A stretch of DNA of 64,000 bases, from contig NZ_BSNY01000030.1 of assembly GCF_030160235.1 (NCBI RefSeq), positions 186,001-250,000 of the forward strand. The letters are read 5' to 3'. Below are positions 1 to 6,941 of this stretch, piece by piece. The position numbers and the translations under genes are program-made. This stretch comes from Mesorhizobium huakuii. GTDB taxonomy: Bacteria > Pseudomonadota > Alphaproteobacteria > Rhizobiales > Rhizobiaceae. The notes under the pieces were generated by a model. It saw only the letters and a list, made by a program, of their open reading frames with translations, was not told where the DNA came from and did not search any database. Positions within the stretch are counted from its first letter, which is position 1; the number at the start of each line of letters is the position of its first letter.

Positions 1-1
1 C

Positions 2-634
2 CGGCCCGATCATTTCATTCCGCTTGCCGAGGAGAGCGGACTGATCACGGCGATCACCGATCAGGTCATTGCGCTCGTCGTGTCCGATCTCAACAGCCTT
101 CTGGTTGCCGATCGTTCCCTTCACATCGCCATCAACCTCAGCGCGACCGACGTCGGCACGGAGCGGGTTCTGCCGGTTATCTCTAAGGCGCTGCAGCATA
201 CGGGAATCCAGCCGCGGCAGATCTGGCTCGAGGCGACGGAGCGCGGCTTCGTGGATATCGAGGCGGCGCGATCGACGCTCGCGCGTGCCCGCGAACTTGG
301 CCATGCGGTGGTGATCGACGACTTCGGCACCGGCTATTCGAGCCTGTCCTATCTCGAAGGGCTGCCGCTGGATGCACTCAAGATCGACAAGTCGTTCATC
401 GACACGATCAGCACGAACTCCGCCACCAGCTCGGTCACGCCGCACATCATCGACATGGCCAAGACGCTGAAGCTGAAGATTGTCGCCGAAGGCGTCGAAA
501 CGCGGGCCCAGGCCGATTACCTCAAGGAACGCGATGTCGACTACGGCCAGGGCTGGCTGTTCGCCGGGCCCATGCCCGCGGCCGAGTTCATTGCCTATTG
601 CCGGCGGGCGAAAGTGCCGGCTGGCAAGGCCTAA
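2..634 (+). CDS. EAL-domain cyclic-di-GMP phosphodiesterase (5' truncated by window edge)
   Basis: Only the C-terminal part of an EAL domain is present; the frame runs in from the left edge, so the N-terminus and the EAL signature are missing. The visible active site is intact: NLSATD with the metal-binding Asn, the EATE box, DDFGTGYSS, LKIDKSF with the catalytic Lys, VAEGVET and YGQGWLF. EAL enzymes cleave cyclic di-GMP to pGpG and lower the signal that favours sessile growth. Any N-terminal sensor or GGDEF domain lies outside the window, so input and localisation cannot be judged. The fold assignment is secure; activity is inferred from the conserved residues. Confidence 0.93.
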   Translation, partial: RPDHFIPLAEESGLITAITDQVIALVVSDLNSLLVADRSLHIAINLSATDVGTERVLPVISKALQHTGIQPRQIWLEATERGFVDIEAARSTLARARELGHAVVIDDFGTGYSSLSYLEGLPLDALKIDKSFIDTISTNSATSSVTPHIIDMAKTLKLKIVAEGVETRAQADYLKERDVDYGQGWLFAGPMPAAEFIAYCRRAKVPAGKA

Positions 635-652
635 CTCTTGTTTCAAGCAGCA

Positions 653-684
653 TCCGCCTTCTCCCCTGCGTAGGAGAAGGCGGA
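653..684. repeat. 12-bp palindromic hairpin of the CCTTCTCC type
   Basis: Perfect arms TCCGCCTTCTCC (653-664) and GGAGAAGGCGGA (673-684) with an 8-nt loop lie between the converging EAL and Kazal-like genes. The core CCTTCTCCC/GGGAGAAGG recurs at 55438-55474, so it is a dispersed palindromic element that may also help end transcription here. There is no T tract. Confidence 0.7.
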
Positions 685-693
685 CCTGCCGTC

Positions 694-1107
694 TCAGCAC
701 GGGCCATCGCCGACGATGCGGTAGTCCGCGGCGCGGGCTTCGCAGGCATTGGAGAAGCTGCGCATCTCGCCATGGCGGCGGGCGCAGACGGGGGCGTATT
801 CGCGGGTGCAGAACGTCTGCTCTTCGCCACCACCACCATCGCCGCCGTCGCCGCGGCAGGGGCCGTCGCGCACGATGCGGTAGCCGGCGCGGTCCGCGAG
901 GCAGCTATTGGCAAAGGTCTGGCGGTCGCCGCCGCGCCGGGCGCAGACCGGCTCGTATTGCCTGGTGCAGAATTCCGGTTCGGGACGCGGCGGACGCGGG
1001 CGTGGTCCCGGCCCGTCATCGACGACCACGGTGCAGGCGGCCAGAATCGCCGACAGGAACAGGACGGCAAACCCTTGCCGCGAAAAAACCGACGCCAGGA
1101 ATTTCAT
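694..1107 (-). CDS. Lipoprotein with two Kazal-like repeats
   Basis: A protein of 137 residues. The start is chosen at the ATG following GGAGAAATCACC. Residues 1-24 form a lipoprotein signal ending in LAAC (Cys25), followed by a Pro/Arg linker. Two tandem repeats at about 47-84 and 100-137 each read Y-x-PVCARR...F-x-N-x-C...Y-R-I-V-x-DGPC, the core of a Kazal serine-protease-inhibitor domain, separated by a Gly/Asp linker. Each repeat has only four cysteines, matching Kazal C2, C3, C4 and C6; the C1-C5 pair is absent. It is probably anchored in the envelope. Protease inhibition is an inference; the altered cysteine pattern may mean another binding role. Confidence 0.85.
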   Translation of the reverse strand: MKFLASVFSRQGFAVLFLSAILAACTVVVDDGPGPRPRPPRPEPEFCTRQYEPVCARRGGDRQTFANSCLADRAGYRIVRDGPCRGDGGDGGGGEEQTFCTREYAPVCARRHGEMRSFSNACEARAADYRIVGDGPC

Positions 1108-1608
1108 GGTGATTTCTCCCTCGATCCCATCCCCGATCGCGATCCTCGCCATTCCCCTGCCAAATGCAACGCAGCCTGATGCAACCGCGGTTGCGACGAA
1201 ACGGCGGTTACAGGCCATGACCGGCGTCCGCTGGCGACACTGGCCCATGCGCGATCCCCTTCGTGGGTCAATGACCGGCCCGGCAACGAGGCCTATTTGC
1301 GGCCCGTCGACGCTCAGATCGGTCGATTCTTGCGTCGGGATGCGCTCAGTGTGGCGGCCCGCGGCGCTATCTTGCAACCTTCACGTTTCCGTGCGATAAA
1401 TTCCGTGTTCGGGCATTTGCGACCCGGAGAGCGGAACGTTTTGGACGACCTTTCCCCGATACTGTGAATCTCTGACGGCCCCGTTTTTCGGCGGGGGGTT
1501 TGACCATGCGCCAATGCATGACTGCCGAAAGCAACCACCGGGAACTGCCCTCGACGCCAGGTGGCGGGCAGGACCACCAAAGACTGAACGGGTGAAGGAG
1601 TTTCCCCA
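1108..1608. other. Intergenic region with csp promoter and long leader
   Basis: This 500-base stretch has no convincing gene. Its left part is the upstream region of the Kazal-like lipoprotein; the right part holds a sigma70-like promoter (1372-1400) and a roughly 200-nt leader of the first cold-shock gene. A GC-rich imperfect hairpin with a T5 loop lies at about 1478-1498. Open frames here overlap on both strands and show no ribosome-binding sites. Confidence 0.6.
1372..1420 (+). promoter_or_regulatory. Promoter and start-proximal leader motif of first cold-shock gene
   Basis: TTGCAA (1372-1377), a 17-nt spacer and GATAAA (1395-1400) form a sigma70-like promoter. TCGGGCATTTGC (1409-1420) begins 9 nt after the -10 box, close to the expected transcription start. 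The same 12-mer sits 8 nt after the -10-like box of the second cold-shock gene, so the two share a promoter and first transcribed bases. The implied leader is about 200 nt. Inferred from sequence only. Confidence 0.5.
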
Positions 1609-1821
1609 ATGGCCCAGACCGGCACCGTTAAATTCTTCAACGCGACCAAAGGCTTCGGTTTCATCACGCCCGACGGCGGCGCCAAGGACGTGTTCGTCCA
1701 TATTTCCGCGATCGAGGCATCGGGCCTGCGCACGCTCGTCGACGGCCAGAAGGTCACCTTCGACGTCGAGCCGGACCGCATGGGCAAGGGCCCGAAGGCG
1801 GTCAACCTCCGCGCTGCCTGA
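1609..1821 (+). CDS. cspA: Cold-shock protein, CspA family
   Basis: A 70-residue single cold-shock domain with RNP1 (KGFGFI) and RNP2 (VFVHIS), the aromatic single-stranded nucleic-acid-binding motifs. Full length for the family. AAGGAG lies 10 nt before the ATG. Such proteins act as RNA chaperones that melt secondary structure in mRNA. A paralogue follows at 2139-2351, agreeing at about 55 of 70 positions by eye. The promoter predicts an unusually long leader (about 200 nt) that could carry post-transcriptional control, as known for some csp mRNAs; that is inference. A strong terminator follows, so it is probably monocistronic. Confidence 0.95.
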   Translation: MAQTGTVKFFNATKGFGFITPDGGAKDVFVHISAIEASGLRTLVDGQKVTFDVEPDRMGKGPKAVNLRAA

Positions 1822-1905
1822 ACCTTCGGCGCCGCGCGTCCCTGACGGCGAGCGAACGAGGGTTCGCAGCTTGCCCAGCCTGTGGGCACGCAGACAGATT
1901 TTTGA

Positions 1906-1936
1906 AAGGCGCGGCGATTTTCGTCGCGCCTTTTTT
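1906..1936 (+). terminator. Rho-independent terminator after first csp gene
   Basis: A 10-bp stem (1908-1917 with 1921-1930, one G-U pair), loop TTT and a T6 tract (1931-1936), 85 nt downstream of the csp stop codon. Confidence 0.85.
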
Positions 1937-2050
1937 CATACCCGCGGCGCAGCATAAGTGCATGTAGCCCGGAAGTGGATCCGGCTCCCGGTCAACGACA
2001 TGCATCACAACAAGGGCTTAAGGCGCTTTAAGTGCCCGCAAAACTTTCTC

Positions 2051-2107
2051 TTGCCGATGACGCTAAAATAAAGGACAAATTTCCTCTCGGGCATTTGCCG
2101 GCCCGAG
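2051..2107 (+). promoter_or_regulatory. Promoter-like element and hairpin leader of second cold-shock gene
   Basis: TTGCCG (2051-2056), a 17-nt spacer and the weak -10-like GACAAA (2074-2079) align with the promoter of the first csp gene. TCGGGCATTTGC follows at 2087-2098 and here forms a perfect 7-bp hairpin, CTCGGGC (2086-2092) with GCCCGAG (2101-2107). The predicted leader is only about 50 nt. The poor -10 match lowers confidence; the positional match to the first gene raises it. Confidence 0.45.
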
Positions 2108-2138
2108 ACTGGAGTTTATGGGATCAAAGGAGTTTCCC

Positions 2139-2351
2139 ATGCCGCAGACCGGCACCGTCAAATTCTTCAACCATGCCAAAGGCTTCGGCTTCATCACGCC
2201 GGACGATGGCGCGAAGGATGTCTTCGTCCATATTTCGGCCGTGCAGGCGTCGGGTCTTCCCGGTCTCGAAGATGGGCAGAAAGTAACATTCGACACCGAG
2301 CCGGACAAGCGCGGCAAGGGACCCAAGGCCGTCAACCTGTCGGTCGGCTGA
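2139..2351 (+). CDS. Cold-shock protein, CspA family (paralogue)
   Basis: A 70-residue cold-shock domain with intact KGFGFI and VFVHIS. An in-frame ATG 21 nt upstream is rejected because AAAGGAG sits at the right distance only for this start, and the protein then matches its neighbour from residue 1. Both genes carry an AGGAGTTTCCC ribosome-binding stretch, which together with shared promoter features points to tandem duplication. Role: RNA chaperone. Differences cluster in the loop after residue 35 and at the C-terminus, so the copies may differ in regulation or RNA preference. Confidence 0.95.
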   Translation: MPQTGTVKFFNHAKGFGFITPDDGAKDVFVHISAVQASGLPGLEDGQKVTFDTEPDKRGKGPKAVNLSVG

Positions 2352-2539
2352 GCCGGCTTCAGACTGTCGGCTCCAGCAGGGCAGCCCAGCTCGATCGGAG
2401 CCTGGTTCTTGACGCTCCCTCTTAGCCGGCAGGTCGAAATCCGTTCAGCCTCCGTTCAGCCACGGTCGCATATTAGTCTTGGGTAAAGCCGGACCGCATC
2501 CCCTGCAAAACTGCACGGTCTGGTACGAAGGAGACCAAG

Positions 2540-2983
2540 ATGAACAGAATTTTCAAGACAGCCGTGCTGTCCGCCGCCATGGCCGCTACCATGCTTGTGG
2601 CCCTGCCCGCGGCCAATGCCGATGAATGGCGTCATCACCGCCACCACGGTAATGGCGACGCCATTGCCGCCGGCGTGCTTGGCCTTGCCGCCGGCGCCCT
2701 GATCGGTGGCGCGCTGGCCAATGACCAGCCACCGCCTGACGCTAACCGCTACTACGGTGACGGTTACTACAATGACGGTTACTACGATCGTGACGTGCGG
2801 ATCCGCCCGGCACCGGTTCGCCGCTACTACGCGGAGCCTCGGGTGGTCTATGCCGATCGCTATGCCGAACCGTGGACGCGTGACTGGTACGAATACTGCT
2901 CGGACCGCTACCGCAGCTTCAACTCCCGCACCGGCACCTTCACCGGCAATGACGGCGAGCAGCATTTCTGCACTGCAAACTGA
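2540..2983 (+). CDS. BA14K family exported protein
   Basis: 147 residues. Residues 1-27 form a cleavable signal peptide (AANA-D). A His-rich stretch, a Gly/Ala-rich hydrophobic segment at about 42-60 resembling a glycine zipper, and a Tyr-rich repeat with GDGYYNDGYYD follow. The C-terminus carries the BA14K signature W-x-x-YCSDRYRSFNSRTGTF-x-G-x-DG-x-x-x-FC. BA14K is an immunoreactive Brucella protein with lectin-like activity; its rhizobial homologues are envelope proteins of unclear role. AAGGAG is well placed before the ATG. It is followed by a palindromic repeat and a strong terminator, so it is probably a single-gene unit. Confidence 0.88.
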   Translation: MNRIFKTAVLSAAMAATMLVALPAANADEWRHHRHHGNGDAIAAGVLGLAAGALIGGALANDQPPPDANRYYGDGYYNDGYYDRDVRIRPAPVRRYYAEPRVVYADRYAEPWTRDWYEYCSDRYRSFNSRTGTFTGNDGEQHFCTAN

Positions 2984-2987
2984 GTAT

Positions 2988-3024
2988 GTCGCCCAAAAGC
3001 GCGCAGCGGTTTTGGGATAGCGAC
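2988..3024. repeat. Palindromic repeat GTCGCCCAAAA...TTTTGGG...GCGAC
   Basis: GTCGCCCAAAA (2988-2998) is mirrored by TTTTGGG (3010-3016) and GCGAC (3020-3024) around a GC-rich centre. From general knowledge I recognise this as one of the short palindromes scattered between genes in Mesorhizobium-type genomes. It begins 5 nt after the BA14K stop. Confidence 0.6.
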
Positions 3025-3085
3025 TTGGACCAAACTAAATTCTGAAGCGCGAAAGCGCTTAGGGCTTCCCTGCCCCGAACAAGAA

Positions 3086-3120
3086 GGGCGCTGACCGCAA
3101 GGCCAGCGCTCTTTTGTTTT
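3086..3120 (+). terminator. Rho-independent terminator downstream of BA14K gene
   Basis: Stem GCGCTG/CAGCGC (3088-3093, 3104-3109) continued by CC/GG around a GCAA tetraloop with one A-C mismatch, followed by CTTTTGTTTT. Confidence 0.85.
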
Positions 3121-3156
3121 GACCCTACGACCTCGGGTGGAGGCGCTGATCCTAGT

Positions 3157-3795
3157 CTAGACTAGGAAGGGGTTGGTCCGCCGCTCCTCGCCAAAACGGC
3201 CGCCAGGGCCGTGGCCGCAGATGAAGCCGATGTCATCGCCAAGCGGCAGGAGTTTCTCCTTGATCGAGGCGATCAGCGTCGCGTGGTCGCCGCCCGGCAG
3301 GTCGGTGCGGCCGACCGAGCCACGGAACAGCACATCGCCGACATGGGCGAACTTGGCCGCGCGGTTGTAATAGACGACGTGGCCGGGCGCGTGGCCGGGG
3401 CAATGCAGCACCTCGAACAAATGGCCGCCGAAGGACACGGTCTCGCCTTCGGTGAGGAACCGGTCGGGCACGCAGTTGCGCGCGCCGTCAATGCCGTAGC
3501 GCCTGCCCTGGTTCTCCAGATTGTCGAGCAAGGGCTTGTCGGCTGCATGCGGGCCGATGATATCGAGGCCGAGCGCTTCCTTCAGCTCCATGGCGCCGCC
3601 GGCATGGTCGATATGGCCGTGCGTGATCCAGATCGCCTCGGCGGTGATCGCATTGTCCTTCAGTACCGCCAGCACCTTGTCGATGTCGCCACCCGGATCG
3701 ACGACGACGCCGTGCTTGTCGTCCATGTCGAACAGGATGGTGCAATTCTGCTGGAACGGTGTGACCGGCACGATGCCGGCATTGAGCTGACCCAT
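3157..3795 (-). CDS. MBL-fold metallohydrolase, glyoxalase II-like (YcbL type)
   Basis: 212 residues from the ATG with AGGA 7 nt upstream; an ATG seven codons earlier lacks a ribosome-binding site. Metal ligands of the metallo-beta-lactamase fold are all present: HGHIDH (His59, His61, Asp63, His64), PGHAPGH (His135), GDVLF (Asp154) and GHGP (His195). It has the short form without the glyoxalase II C-terminal domain, which fits the YcbL branch that hydrolyses thioesters such as S-lactoylglutathione. The substrate is inferred. No operon partner. Confidence 0.88.
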   Translation of the reverse strand: MGQLNAGIVPVTPFQQNCTILFDMDDKHGVVVDPGGDIDKVLAVLKDNAITAEAIWITHGHIDHAGGAMELKEALGLDIIGPHAADKPLLDNLENQGRRYGIDGARNCVPDRFLTEGETVSFGGHLFEVLHCPGHAPGHVVYYNRAAKFAHVGDVLFRGSVGRTDLPGGDHATLIASIKEKLLPLGDDIGFICGHGPGGRFGEERRTNPFLV

Positions 3796-3888
3796 GTTCG
3801 TCCTTTCGATGTTCACGCGGTGATGTAGAGACGTCGGTTAAAGGCGTCCACCCCTCGAAACACGAACAGTCAGACGTTGCACAAACGG

Positions 3889-3914
3889 AAATGGGCGGCC
3901 GAAGCCGCCCATTT
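3889..3914 (-). terminator. Terminator hairpin with UUCG loop
   Basis: A perfect 11-bp stem, AAATGGGCGGC with GCCGCCCATTT, enclosing TTCG on the minus strand. It lies 24 nt beyond the stop of the minus-strand glycine-rich gene. The very stable tetraloop compensates for a weak T tract. Confidence 0.8.
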
Positions 3915-3937
3915 GAACAGACCTGAGACAGTCAGAC

Positions 3938-4255
3938 TTACTTCTTCATGGCGCCCATGACCGCGCCGATGATCCCGGTCAGGATCGCGCCACCGCCGGC
4001 GCCGCCAACGATGTTGTTGAGGTTGAGCGCACTGCCGAGACCGCTCGTCGCTGCAGCGGCCGCTGCCGGATCGACGGCGCCGTGGCCAAGCAGGCTGCCG
4101 AGGATCGCCGCTCCGCCGACGCCGCCAATGGCACCGCCCAGGATTTTGGGCAGCTGACCCATCGCAGCGTTCTTGAGTGCAACACCGACCGCCTGACCAC
4201 CGATGATACCCGTAATCACCTGTACAATGATCGGAAGAAGCGTGTTCATGTCCAT
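3938..4255 (-). CDS. Small glycine/alanine-rich hydrophobic protein, unknown function
   Basis: 105 residues from the ATG preceded by GGAGGG; the frame stays open further upstream but without a start signal. After MDMNTLLPII the protein alternates hydrophobic stretches rich in GG and AA (about 10-30, 38-58, 70-100), including GGAIGGVGGAAILGSLLG, which resembles glycine-zipper membrane-inserting segments. There is no signal peptide, no cysteine and no catalytic motif; it ends in KK. A small membrane-associated protein is likely. I do not recognise a characterised family. Its own terminator at 3889-3914 suggests a single-gene transcript. Confidence 0.7.
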   Translation of the reverse strand: MDMNTLLPIIVQVITGIIGGQAVGVALKNAAMGQLPKILGGAIGGVGGAAILGSLLGHGAVDPAAAAAATSGLGSALNLNNIVGGAGGGAILTGIIGAVMGAMKK

Positions 4256-4342
4256 ATGATTAGTCCCTCCATAGCTGCCAGCCTCCCGGGCCGACACCAT
4301 CATGAGACGCCGAATTGACTGAAAGTCAAATGCAGAAACGCT

Positions 4343-4374
4343 GAAATAAAAGGGGCGGCTCGAAAACCGCCCCT
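4343..4374 (-). terminator. Rho-independent terminator of ilvE
   Basis: On the minus strand AGGGGCGG pairs with CCGCCCCT across an 8-nt loop, followed by TTTTATTT. It starts 26 nt after the ilvE stop. Confidence 0.9.
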
Positions 4375-4400
4375 GCTTGCGCGAAAAGCTGTGACTATCG

Positions 4401-5294
4401 TTATTCTGCGGCGATCGCGTGCTTTGGCTGAACGGCCGCAGAATAGTCATTCATGAGGTTCTTGGCGATGTCGCCAACCTCGAATCGGTAAGGTCCAATC
4501 TCCGAAACCGGCGTTACTTCCGCCGCCGTTCCGGTCAGGAAGCATTGTTCGAAGCCTTCGAGTTCTTCCGGCAGGATAGCGCGTTCGATCACGTCCAGGC
4601 CACGGTCCCTGGCGAGCCCGATGACCGTGCGGCGGGTGATGCCGTCGAGGAAGCAATCAGGCTTGGGCGTATGGATCTTGCCGTCCTTGACGAAGAAGAT
4701 ATTGGCGCCGGTTGCCTCGGCAACCTGGCCGCGCCAGTCGAGCATCATGGCGTCGGCATAGCCTTTTGCTTCGGCGGCGTGCTTGGACATGGTGCAGATC
4801 ATGTAGAGACCGGCGGCCTTCGACTTCGACGGCGCCGTGCGCGGGTCGGGCCGGCGCCATTCCGCGACATCGAGGCGGATGCCCTTCAGCTTCTGCGCCG
4901 GATCGAAATAGCTCGGCCACTGCCAGATGGCGATGGCGACGTTGATGCGGTTGTTCTGCGCCGAAACGCCCATCTGCTCGCTGCCGCGCCAGGCGATCGG
5001 CCGGACATAGGCATCCTGAAACCCTTGCTTCTTCAACAGCGTGGTCGAGGCGTCGTTGAGCTCGGCGACCGAATAGGGAATCTTGAAGCCGAGCAGGCGC
5101 GCCGATTCATGCAGGCGCTCGGTGTGCTCGTTGAGCTTGAAGATCTCGCCGCCATAGGCGCGCTCGCCCTCGAAGACCGCGCTGGCGTAGTGCAGACCGT
5201 GCGTCAGAACATGGATCTTGGCGTCGCCCCACGCAACGAATTCGCCATTCATCCAGATGAAGCCGTCCAGTTGATCGAAGGGAACGGATGCCAT
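4401..5294 (-). CDS. ilvE: Branched-chain amino acid aminotransferase
   Basis: 297 residues, a fold-type IV PLP transaminase. Lys159 in SKSKAAGLY is at the position of the PLP lysine in E. coli IlvE, and LDWRGQVAEATGANIFFVKDG with the phosphate-binding GITRRTVI follow as expected. GGAGG is 6 nt before the chosen ATG; the frame is open another 68 codons upstream with no better start. It interconverts leucine, isoleucine and valine with their 2-oxo acids using glutamate. It has a strong terminator and is divergent from the MarR-OmpR cluster, sharing a 260-bp control region with it. Confidence 0.95.
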   Translation of the reverse strand: MASVPFDQLDGFIWMNGEFVAWGDAKIHVLTHGLHYASAVFEGERAYGGEIFKLNEHTERLHESARLLGFKIPYSVAELNDASTTLLKKQGFQDAYVRPIAWRGSEQMGVSAQNNRINVAIAIWQWPSYFDPAQKLKGIRLDVAEWRRPDPRTAPSKSKAAGLYMICTMSKHAAEAKGYADAMMLDWRGQVAEATGANIFFVKDGKIHTPKPDCFLDGITRRTVIGLARDRGLDVIERAILPEELEGFEQCFLTGTAAEVTPVSEIGPYRFEVGDIAKNLMNDYSAAVQPKHAIAAE

Positions 5295-5512
5295 GGTAAC
5301 CTCCCGCGGGTCGCGGCCCGCATATCCTTGGTGTCGTAGCGTGTTCTTTTTGGCCGCGCCGTGTGATTGGGGAGCCGGCCAGTGTTGCGAAGCGTAGGCG
5401 GATAATCGCGCTCTGGCAAACTCAGGAAGTTCCGGAAAAACCGGCCTGCCTTGCCTTTTCGTTCGCAATCCGCCCAAAAGCTTGTCAAAAATTACCATTG
5501 CAGGGAAATTAC

Positions 5513-5527
5513 GTCAATAGTACTGAC
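5513..5527. promoter_or_regulatory. Imperfect palindrome, candidate operator upstream of marR-type gene
   Basis: GTCAATA-G-TACTGAC has 7-nt arms with 6 of 7 positions complementary and lies 27 nt before the MarR-type start, in the region shared with ilvE. Size and position suit a MarR dimer site for autoregulation. Inference only. Confidence 0.35.
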
Positions 5528-5554
5528 ATAATCTCCCGTTCCCATGGAGAAATG

Positions 5555-6088
5555 ATGACGGATCGAAGCCCAGCCGCCGGAAAGCCGATCAGGACCGCGA
5601 TGTCAGTCGAGGACGGCATAGACTTCGCCATCATCGAACTGTTCTTCTTTGCCTATCGCGACTTCACCTCCGATCCCGATCAGATCCTGGCAGATTATGG
5701 CTTCGGCCGTGCCCACCACCGGGTGCTGCATTTCGTCAACCGCCGGCCGGGCCTGACGGTCGCCGAACTGCTCGACGTGCTGAAGATCACCAAGCAGAGC
5801 CTGGCGCGCGTGCTCAAGCAACTGATCGACACCGACCATGTCGTGCAATTGCAAGGTCCGCGCGACCGCCGCCAGCGCGAACTTTATCCCACCGCCAAGG
5901 GCCGCGCCCTGGCGCTGGCCCTGGCGCGGCCACAGTCACGCCGCATCCGTGCTGCATTGGAAGATTCCAGCGCCACCGAACGGGCCTTGGTGGAACGCTT
6001 CCTCGAAGCGATGGTCAATCCGGAACTGAGAGCTCAGATCGACGTTGGGTCCGCAAAAATGTCAGGAAAAAGCCATGGAGAGCACTGA
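5555..6088 (+). CDS. MarR family winged-helix regulator (PetP-like)
   Basis: About 177 residues. Two adjacent ATGs occur; the second has GGAG at the better distance. The MarR core is clear: helices around HHRVLHFVNRRPGLTVAELLDVLKITKQSLARVLKQLID, then the wing DHVVQLQGPRDRRQRELYPTAKG. It overlaps the next gene, an OmpR-type response regulator, by 14 nt. This MarR-OmpR pairing resembles petP-petR of Rhodobacter capsulatus, where the pair is required for cytochrome bc1 expression; equivalence is inferred from arrangement. No redox cysteine is visible in the DNA-binding domain. The ligand is unknown. Confidence 0.88.
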   Translation: MTDRSPAAGKPIRTAMSVEDGIDFAIIELFFFAYRDFTSDPDQILADYGFGRAHHRVLHFVNRRPGLTVAELLDVLKITKQSLARVLKQLIDTDHVVQLQGPRDRRQRELYPTAKGRALALALARPQSRRIRAALEDSSATERALVERFLEAMVNPELRAQIDVGSAKMSGKSHGEH

Positions 6089-6794
6089 GAGGGTCGATCA
6101 GGCGGCCGCACCGGACGACGACGCGCCGCATCTGCTTGTGGTCGACGACGACACCCGCATCCGCAATCTTCTCAAACAGTATCTGACCGAAAACGGCTTT
6201 CGCGTCACCGTTGCCGGCAATGCCGGCGAGGCCAGGCGCAAGCTCGCCGGCCTCGACTTCGACCTGCTTGTGCTCGACGTCATGATGCCCGGCGAAAGCG
6301 GCGTCGATCTCACCAAATCGCTGCGCGCCGAAAAGAACGTGCCGATCCTGATGCTGACCGCGCTTTCGGAAACCGACAGCCGCATCTCCGGACTGGAGGC
6401 CGGCGCCGACGACTATCTGCCAAAACCCTTCGATCCGCGCGAACTGATCCTGCGCATCAACAACATCCTGCGCCGCGGCGGCCCGGCGACCACGCCCAAG
6501 GTCGAACAGCTGGTCTTCGGCCCCTACACCTTCCAGATCGCCAGGCGTGAACTGAAGCGCGGCGGCGAGGCGCTGAAGCTGACCGATCGCGAGCAGGAGA
6601 TCCTGGCGATCTTTGCCGCGCGGGCCGGAGAGACCATCCCGCGCCACGAACTGGTCGGCGACGATTCGGAGGTCGGCGAGCGCACCATCGACGTGCAGAT
6701 CAACCGGCTGCGCCGCAAGATCGAGCGCGATCCGTCCAACCCGGTCTGGCTGCAGACCGTTCGCGGTATTGGGTATCGGCTTAGCGTGGAATAG
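6075..6794 (+). CDS. OmpR-family response regulator (PetR-like)
   Basis: 239 residues. Start at MESTERV, with AGGAAA upstream and inside the end of the marR gene, indicating translational coupling. Receiver domain about 19-130: acidic pocket Asp24-26, phospho-acceptor Asp68 in LLVLDVMMPG, Thr95 and Lys117 (LPKPFDPREL). C-terminal winged helix about 143-239 with the typical TIDVQINRLRRKIE and VRGIGYRL. The cognate kinase is probably the sensor at 6942-8357, separated by 147 nt carrying a palindromic repeat. Confidence 0.93.
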   Translation: MESTERVDQAAAPDDDAPHLLVVDDDTRIRNLLKQYLTENGFRVTVAGNAGEARRKLAGLDFDLLVLDVMMPGESGVDLTKSLRAEKNVPILMLTALSETDSRISGLEAGADDYLPKPFDPRELILRINNILRRGGPATTPKVEQLVFGPYTFQIARRELKRGGEALKLTDREQEILAIFAARAGETIPRHELVGDDSEVGERTIDVQINRLRRKIERDPSNPVWLQTVRGIGYRLSVE

Positions 6795-6815
6795 AATACC
6801 GGCCGCGGCTCTAGG

Positions 6816-6860
6816 GCATGATCCCGAAAAGTGGGAACCGATTTTCGGAAAAGATCATGC
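6816..6860. repeat. 45-bp REP-like palindrome, copy 1
   Basis: GCATGATC at one end and GATCATGC at the other enclose CCGAAAAGTGGGAACCG and TTTTCGGA, giving a near-perfect hairpin. The second copy is at 8363-8407, the same length with a few substitutions. The pair brackets the histidine kinase gene. A widespread intergenic palindrome in rhizobia (general knowledge). Confidence 0.85.
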
Positions 6861-6941
6861 TCCAACAAAGAGTTAGATCAGGAAGACGATCCAACGGAAC
6901 GTCATCCTGATCGAGGGCCGCGGGCGAAATGAAAAGAGCCA

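Noticed and set aside
1478-1498. Transcription attenuator in the csp leader
   Set aside because: The stem CCCCG/CGGGG has only five pairs and no following T tract, so it is noted only as a feature of the leader.
2409-2431. TTGACG as a -35 box for the BA14K gene
   Set aside because: No -10 hexamer at 16-18 nt.
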